A DNA stretch of 64,000 bases from Chamaecyparis obtusa. Taxonomy: Eukaryota > Streptophyta > Pinopsida > Cupressales > Cupressaceae. The position numbers were made by a program, and so were the translations under genes. Where the stretch lies: assembly GCA_027943335.1 (NCBI GenBank), contig BSBK01014807.1:2501-66500 (forward strand). The letters are read 5' to 3'. The notes beneath the pieces are model-generated. The model searched no databases and was not told where the DNA came from. It was given only the letters and a program-made list of their open reading frames with translations. Below are positions 57,641 to 64,000 of this stretch, in pieces; the stretch's first letter is position 1; each line of letters opens with the position of its first letter.

Positions 57641-58382
57641 GATCTGAAAGTTCTAAGGAGTTTCATATGTGCCAAAGATAAGAGGCAAGTCAAGGACTGA
57701 AGTTCTGCTGATGAGAAAGTTATTCTTTGTGAAGGAGAATTCAATGGTGTTCAGGAGTCTGATTTTATTGTGTTGTAGCACACTAGCTTTCAAGTGTTTT
57801 GTCTCTGCCCACTTCACAATGGTATCAGAGAAAGGGAAAAAAAAGTTGATTGTCACCATTTGAGACAGTAGAGGATTGCTGAAGGTTACTGAAAGTCATT
57901 GCCTATAAAATTGGCATAGCATTTGGAATGTTGCAGCCCTAAGGAGGTGTTGCAGACGAATTGGTAGAACATCAAATCATTGAAGGATATCACAAAGATT
58001 TTAACGGATCAAAGATTGCAGAAGGCCACAACCATGTACGCCCAGATTAAGATTGCTGGCAAAAGAAGATCAAATGCAGTCAAATCTGTTGAAGGCATGA
58101 AGGATATATTGAAGTATACAGCCGTAGCTGTTGGAGGAATTCATTAAGGACAATAAGGAAGATTGAAGGCAGGTGAAGCTACTTGTAAAATGCATCATAT
58201 GGTCAAACATAGAAAGGCTTTGGCATCAGGCAAATAAAAGGATGTTGATAGTAAGAGAAGACAAGAGGGAAGAGAACAAAGAATTTGAATGCCGCAGCAT
58301 TTGTGGACAAAAATTCAGGGAATAAGATCTTGATGTATAATTATGAATTTTGATGTAATTAGTGGTAGAAATTAGGGGGGAG
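57641..58382 (+). other. Small element interior, no coding capacity
   Basis: Purine-rich, A/G-biased sequence with frequent stops. No Gag or Pol motif. It ends in AATTAGGGGGGAGTG, the likely polypurine tract before the 3' LTR. Confidence 0.65.
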
Positions 58383-58847
58383 TGTTAGAATATTCTAGTA
58401 ATTTCTACCAAGAACTTTGTGGTTTAAGATGGAATTTTCCAGAATAGTAGTTATTTAGTAGTTTCCAGAAATTTACACCTTCTAGAAGGGTTTCCAAAAA
58501 TTTCTCAAATGCAAAGTCAAAAATATTAAGTGAATTAGATTATTCTAGAGGCCTCCAGCTGGATTAGGGATTAGGTAAAGTTTCTAATATTATATTTAGA
58601 ATGTTCTAGAAATGAATGTCCGGTATGAGAAAATATTCTAGAGTTTTCTATGTAACTTCTAAGCCTTCTATAAAAAGGCATTTTGTAATTGTGTTTCAAG
58701 CAAGCAATAGATTGCTTCCTCTGCCCACTATAGAGTGGTTTCAGAGTAATTTATATTTGGGAAAATATATTTGTGTTTGTGTTTTGTATTGAATATGATG
58801 TTTGTATCTTTGGTTTGAGGAGTGGATCCAATCCATCCTCCCCTACA
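58383..58847 (+). repeat. Small element 3' LTR (465 bp)
   Basis: Same length and ends as 57033-57497. Differences by eye include TTTCTGGAAATTTTC versus TTTCCAGAAATTTAC and CACTACAG versus CACTATAG. Confidence 0.92.
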
Positions 58848-58907
58848 TGGCCGGTGCAAATATTCGGCCATTTACCCAGTGCTGACAAGAGAAAAGGAGT
58901 GAGTACC

Positions 58908-59095
58908 AATAAGCTGACAGAGAAATAAATTGTATAAATGTGTATTGATTATTATGTACTGGCTAATAGGTTGTTTATTGGTAGTAATACAAAATTTTTT
59001 TTATAGATTATAATATCAATTACTAATAAATTATAAAAATAATTAGTTATATATTATAAATAGCTGTCATCGTATGTAGAAAAAGATAGGGAACA
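58908..59095. repeat. Direct repeat, right copy, flanking the TIR element
   Basis: Copy of 54290-54475, then continuing into TTTTTTATAAATATG, a sequence not present on the left side. Confidence 0.85.
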
Positions 59096-61136
59096 TTTTT
59101 TATAAATATGAATATTTAATATATTAATGATAACGCAATTTAGTGTGTATTTTTTTAAATTAAATTATAAATTTAATAATATAAAGTTTTTAATTTAATT
59201 ATTTATAGTTGAAAAGAAATTAGATAAGTTGTAATATCAATTAATAAGAATATCAATAAATATTTATTGAGATTAAAATATAAATCAAAAGAAAATAGCT
59301 TTTATATTAATAAGAAATTATTATAGAAGTAATAGAGTTTCAACAGTTTATTTTGTAGAAATTATGAATTTTTATACTTAATTAATTAGAAAATTGATAT
59401 AGATACTTATTAGTCTATTAAAGACCATGGATTAGATTGTTGAAAATGAATTCTTCGTGAATCATTTTTTCAAAGCTGAAAGAATGTAAAATTATATTTA
59501 TATAAAGATGTTAGTTAAATAATATATTTTTTAATCAATTTTGAACAATTATTACAAATTTCTCCAAGTAGCTTTGCAAATTGCATAGCCAACAAATTAC
59601 TCTAGATCTAATATTTGAAATAGAGAAAAATTACTTGACATAGCTGAAAAGATTAATTCATACATTATTACTTTCTTTTCCTATATTTCAACCATGTTTT
59701 AAATAATCTTGTGTGAACTTGCCTTAATACTACTAGTCTAAGAATATATGCTCAGAAACTCAAAGATATGGATATATTCCATTTATTTGGTTATCGTATC
59801 ACTCTAATCTAAGACCTTGATGGTGGGAAAGGAGGCCACAGCCTTGAGGTACACAGAAAATGAATGCTAGAGTGCACGTAGATATGGACCTGTGAGCTGT
59901 ATATGGACAGTGAGAAATGAATTCTTATAAATGTTAAGGGTGTGTGTAGTGATTATATTGTACTTTGTTATTTATTGATAGTAATAAAAAAAAAAACTGT
60001 GACCATTATTTATAAATAAATTAATAATAAAATACAAATATTAAAATATAATATAACCGATTATTTTAACTACTGTTATAATAATAATACTTTTAGTGGG
60101 AACTGAGTTTTTATAATTTATAAATTTAATTGAAGCTTTGATTATTGATTGCTGGAAAACAAAATTTGGTAGGTTGCAATATCAATTAGTAAGAAATTCT
60201 AAATTATTTTAATCATATTAATTGATTATATTTAAGTTAGAAAATTATCAAAATAGTTAATGAGAATAAAATGGTCACAAAATAAGGTATGAATTGATAT
60301 CAATCTATAAGCTTTTTAAAGTTTATTTAGCTAGAAATTGATTGCAAATATTTAACGGTGTATTATAAAATAGTTGAGCCAACTCTCAAAATGAATTCTA
60401 AATTTATCACTATTTAGTTCAATTATTTTATAAAGTTGGAAGAAATGAATGTTTGTGAAAGTGAAGGGTCAGTGGCTTTATTATAATGTATGGGTTGATG
60501 GTAATAGAAAAAAAAGTTATAAATTAAAATGTCAAATAACGATAAATTATAAAACCTTTTAATTTAACACATAGTATAAATATTTGCCACTCTTTGTTGA
60601 TAGCGACATGAAAAAATACTTAAATATGTAATTAATTAATATAATAATTATAATATCTTTACAGGTATGACAAATTTTATGATTTATAAATTTAAATATA
60701 TAAATAAGTTTTAAATTCAACTATTCACTTTTGAAAAACCATTTGATAAATTAAAATATGAATTAGTAGAAAACTATAAATTATATACATCATTTTAACA
60801 ATTTTTTTTTTTAATTGACATAACTATAGGTATTTTTTTTATCAGTGACAAAAATATTTTATTGATAATCAAAAGTTAGTACATCTTTACCAGATAGTCA
60901 TTATGCCCCATTATAATTCAACTCCATTTCTTCACTCCTTCTATATCTCCTACCCCTACTTTTTACTTCAGAAAAATTACCAAAAATGACTACAACTAGT
61001 AATAAATCAAAATTACATATATGACATAAATGACTTTACATTACAATTTCAAACTCAAAATTTCATACGACTACACATATCTATCTTAAAGTAAAATAGT
61101 TAGACAAAAAATAGTAATAAACCAATCCCCATACCT
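59096..61136. other. AT-rich spacer
   Basis: No gene seen. A diverged echo of the 58960-59000 repeat (TTATTTATTGATAGTAATA) occurs near 59965-59990. Confidence 0.5.
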
Positions 61137-64000
61137 GTAATGCCCCGCCAGGGAACACATGAGAACTTAACCTAAACATGCAACTAAGTTTACAGAATAC
61201 TTTTTTTTTTGCAAGTTTTAACAAACTACAACAACAAAGTTTTACAAAGCGGAAGCAATACAAGTAATATACAACTTACATAGATTACAACTTGCAAGGG
61301 TTCCTCGACGAAGATTACGTGAACATTAATTAATTAATTAAATTAGATATAATTACAAAACTCATATAAAAAAATGAACCATAAATGCAACATCACATAA
61401 AAGATAACATGAATACAATTGGTACCATAAGGTATCCATAATAACCTACATCTTCTACACATGTCGCAGGGTATGTAATACAATAACTAAAAAATAAAGT
61501 ACAACGTGATATCTCTAAATAACTGATACAAGGATATAAGGAAACATAGAATAAAAAAATAAGAACATATCTCCATCAATGAAGAACAAGAAGAATCAAT
61601 TGTCACGGGGATCATCCAACACCAGTACATGAACATCAGAATCTCAAATGGTAAAGAATCACTACCACCTGACCTCATGGAACCTAAATGGTCCACTCCC
61701 ACCGTGCTGAGGAGATAAGAACAGATCTCACTCAAATAACAAACATCCACAAAAAAAAGATAAGGAAGAGATCCAAAAAGCTCTCTAACACCAGGAGTAC
61801 AAAAGAATAACAATGTAAGGCTCACTAATCCAGAGGCAACCGACACATGTAGGATAACTAGACTATGCATAGGAAGGTGTCATCATGTACATTTAACTCT
61901 TGAGTCTCATCCTAGTAGTCACTCTGGACCCTGCCACTGAAGTGACCATATATGGTATCAATGACTTCTCATACAGACAAAGCTATTAACTATGCCAGAC
62001 ACACACCTCTCAAAGGTGGAAAGCATCATCTAATCCTCCATCTCAGTCTATACTAGCACTCAAGCATGGGTGAGGAACCACATCTATAAGTTCATTTTAA
62101 TACCCCCCAATGATATATTAAGTTATCACTTGATTAACATTACTTACAATAAGTGATCCCGACAGCCACTTTCAGGCCCCACCGCTTATTGCAAGCCACC
62201 CCCTACTACACATCCAGGTAACTTACCCTAGGCTCAAAGATGCCACATAACATCATAAGATAATAATAATGTCCCTCGGGTCTATTCCACAAAACAACAA
62301 GAACATGCAACAGGTCTCCAACCATAACATCACAAAAGACTTTTCAAGTATTCACAAAAGAATATACTATTGATCCCATGGATAGGACATAAAAAGTCAA
62401 CACCATATTCTCCTATATAGAATATGTAACAAAACAAAATTATACAAAATATCTCAGAAGAGAAACACAGAACAACCTTCACATAGGGTTGGGTTGAATT
62501 AATCGAATACAACAGAGTATGCAAGGCAAACAAATATGATAAATAAAACATCCAATTACCACCTCTGGAATCACATAAGTATACAATCAGGTAGTCTCAA
62601 ATCCAAAACCAAACACAAGAATCTAGACATGACTATCGATATCCATAAATAGAATACAATACAACATGAGCCTTTATGGTCAAAACAGGGTGATAATCAG
62701 AACACACACACATCAAAACATAAAACTGAAATCATGTCCAACTGACATAGACCAGGGTTGGTGGGTCCAATTAAGGACAGTCCAAACCTTGTAGCATCAG
62801 AATTACATAACAGAAAACTCAACACAATAATTGTTTCAAATTAATTTTCATTAACATGCCCGACTGTAAGGCCTTCCAGGTTAGGACCAATTACAATCAG
62901 AAACAATTTTGTAATATCTGCACAGATCCAATACAACACTAACTAGTTCAGTTCTAAAACAATCATCAACTCATGGAAACCCTAAGGCAAATCTAAACTT
63001 GAGCTCGCAAGCCTCCAGATAATCTCCTTGTCTCCAAGTGTGCAAACCACTAGCTCTACTATTATACACTATCAAATAACAATCTGATCTGCAAGATCAT
63101 GCAAGTTCTTTCCCACAACTTCGCCAACTCCAGCTTTTCAGCACATCCCAAACTGGTATTCTAGATCTGCCAAGTGTGTCCCTAAACATCTACCCAAACA
63201 CCCCTTAAATACTAATCATCAGCCACAAATCGACTATATGAAACCCTTAACTCCTACAAACAAATATTAAATGCCATACAAGTCGGCCTACAAATTGCCT
63301 GACAAACATTTAATTCAACATGTCAGCCTATAACAATAGCTACCAACAATAAATGCACCAAGTTGGCCCAACAAATCAAATAGAACTCCAGTTGATAAAC
63401 CAGAACTACCGAGCAACGGTGAAATAACTGAGCATGCTAGGCATCAACAAGCACCAGTGTCGACCAAGAACCATAGACGTCATTGAGTAACACTTTCACC
63501 GAGTGCCAGAGATTATCGAGTTCCTTCAGTGATTGAGTTTCCTTCAATAAATAAGACCGTCGGTTAAAGCTACAACTGAGTAACACCGGCTAAGATATCA
63601 ACCAACATGCAATTTCACCGAGGACCAAGAATGCCTCTACCTCAAGCAAGGATGCCCTTGCATCAGACACCCCAGTTTCCAAAAGATGTTCATATGTGAG
63701 AAGAACATCTTTCAGGATTTAGTACATAAACCCCAAACTAGCTCTTCACATACAAGTCCTCCACCTTCTCACTTTGCATATTCTTCCACTTCAGCTTCCT
63801 CTGTCTCTTCAAGTCTTTTCTTGACAACATACATGTCTGTTCTCCAAACTAATCATTCATTTTCTCTAGATCCACCAACTCAACTTGGCTACCAATACTT
63901 AGGTTTCTCCCACCGAGCATTGTATCCATCAAAGGCATTAGGGAAAACTTCCTGTCATCCTTCTCAATAGTAAACACATTCTTCACACAATCATAAATAT
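61137..64000 (+). repeat. Probable LTR of a further Gypsy element, start at 61137, end not seen
   Basis: TGTAATGCCCCGCCAGGGAA resembles the TGTAA(C/T)GCCCCG start of many plant Gypsy (Del/Tekay-type) LTRs, followed by an AAAGCGGAAGCAATACAAGT segment often seen in the same place. The remaining 2.8 kb is non-coding, with CA- and CCG-rich patches. No primer site, gag or second LTR lies in the window, so the call rests on the start motif. Confidence 0.4.

Larger units (their letters stand above)
57033..58847 (+). mobile_element. Small non-coding LTR retrotransposon (TRIM-like), young
   Basis: Two 465-bp LTRs (57033-57497, 58383-58847) flank an 885-bp interior without coding capacity. The target duplication TGGCC is perfect (57028-57032, 58848-58852). 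A tRNA-Met primer site follows the 5' LTR and a purine tract (GGGGGGAG) precedes the 3' LTR. The LTRs differ at only about half a dozen positions by eye, so insertion is recent. It must be moved by proteins of another element. It is larger than classical TRIMs (LTRs usually under about 250 bp), so 'small non-autonomous Copia-like element' is the safer description. Confidence 0.9.

Noticed and set aside
61487..61870. 127-residue minus-strand hydrophobic frame
   Set aside because: No recognisable domain or promoter context; lies in probable LTR sequence and has the composition of chance AT-rich coding.
63686..63970. 94-residue plus-strand frame, S/T-rich
   Set aside because: No motif, no conserved start, near the window edge in repeat-like sequence.

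Overview
This window looks like nuclear DNA of a seed plant with a large, repeat-filled genome, most likely a gymnosperm (inference). It carries long LTR retrotransposons nested inside each other, Copia elements primed by initiator tRNA-Met, and Gypsy elements with LTRs of 2.7 and 3.2 kb. It also has one intronless plant LRR receptor-like protein gene and AT-rich spacers. I see no rRNA or tRNA genes, organellar inserts or CRISPR arrays.

Region 1 (1-44652) is a five-element nest, resolved to base level by LTR ends and 5-bp target duplications. Copia-1 (+) begins left of the window and ends at 44652. Copia-2 (-, 452-14573, duplication ACTTT) sits in its gag. Copia-2 itself holds element-3 (-, 2728-10001, duplication ACAAC), a pol-less LTR element with a coiled-coil/zinc-knuckle ORF and a long ORF of unknown function. 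Gypsy-4 (+, 15347-39801, duplication GGAGT) lies between the gag and protease of Copia-1. It is split by Gypsy-5 (-, 21013-33503, duplication CGGTG/GGGTG). Removing each insertion rejoins the interrupted reading frame. All coding regions carry stops or frameshifts, so none looks autonomous now. Both Gypsy families place an intact-looking RNase H domain before the reverse transcriptase, while the usual RNase H after it has lost catalytic residues.

Region 2 (44653-48900) is the old target of that nest: a decayed, intron-containing gene on the minus strand. Its product resembles an RNase H-fold (DDE-type) transposase. It is also interrupted by a solo LTR (45116-46644, duplication CTCCC). Region 3 (48900-51400) is AT-rich spacer with a palindrome cluster upstream of that gene.

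Region 4 (51497-53962, -) is the only convincing intact cellular gene: a receptor-like protein with signal peptide, LRR ectodomain, one membrane span and a short basic tail. A 3 x 75-bp minisatellite lies just upstream of its start.

Region 5 (54476-58861) is a non-coding DNA element with inverted repeats of about 210 bp and a long AT microsatellite. Inserted in its right inverted repeat is a young 1815-bp non-coding LTR element (57033-58847, 465-bp LTRs, duplication TGGCC). Its LTRs carry perfect heat-shock-element trimers upstream of a TATA box. Region 6 (59100-64000) is AT-rich spacer followed by sequence that starts like another LTR at 61137.
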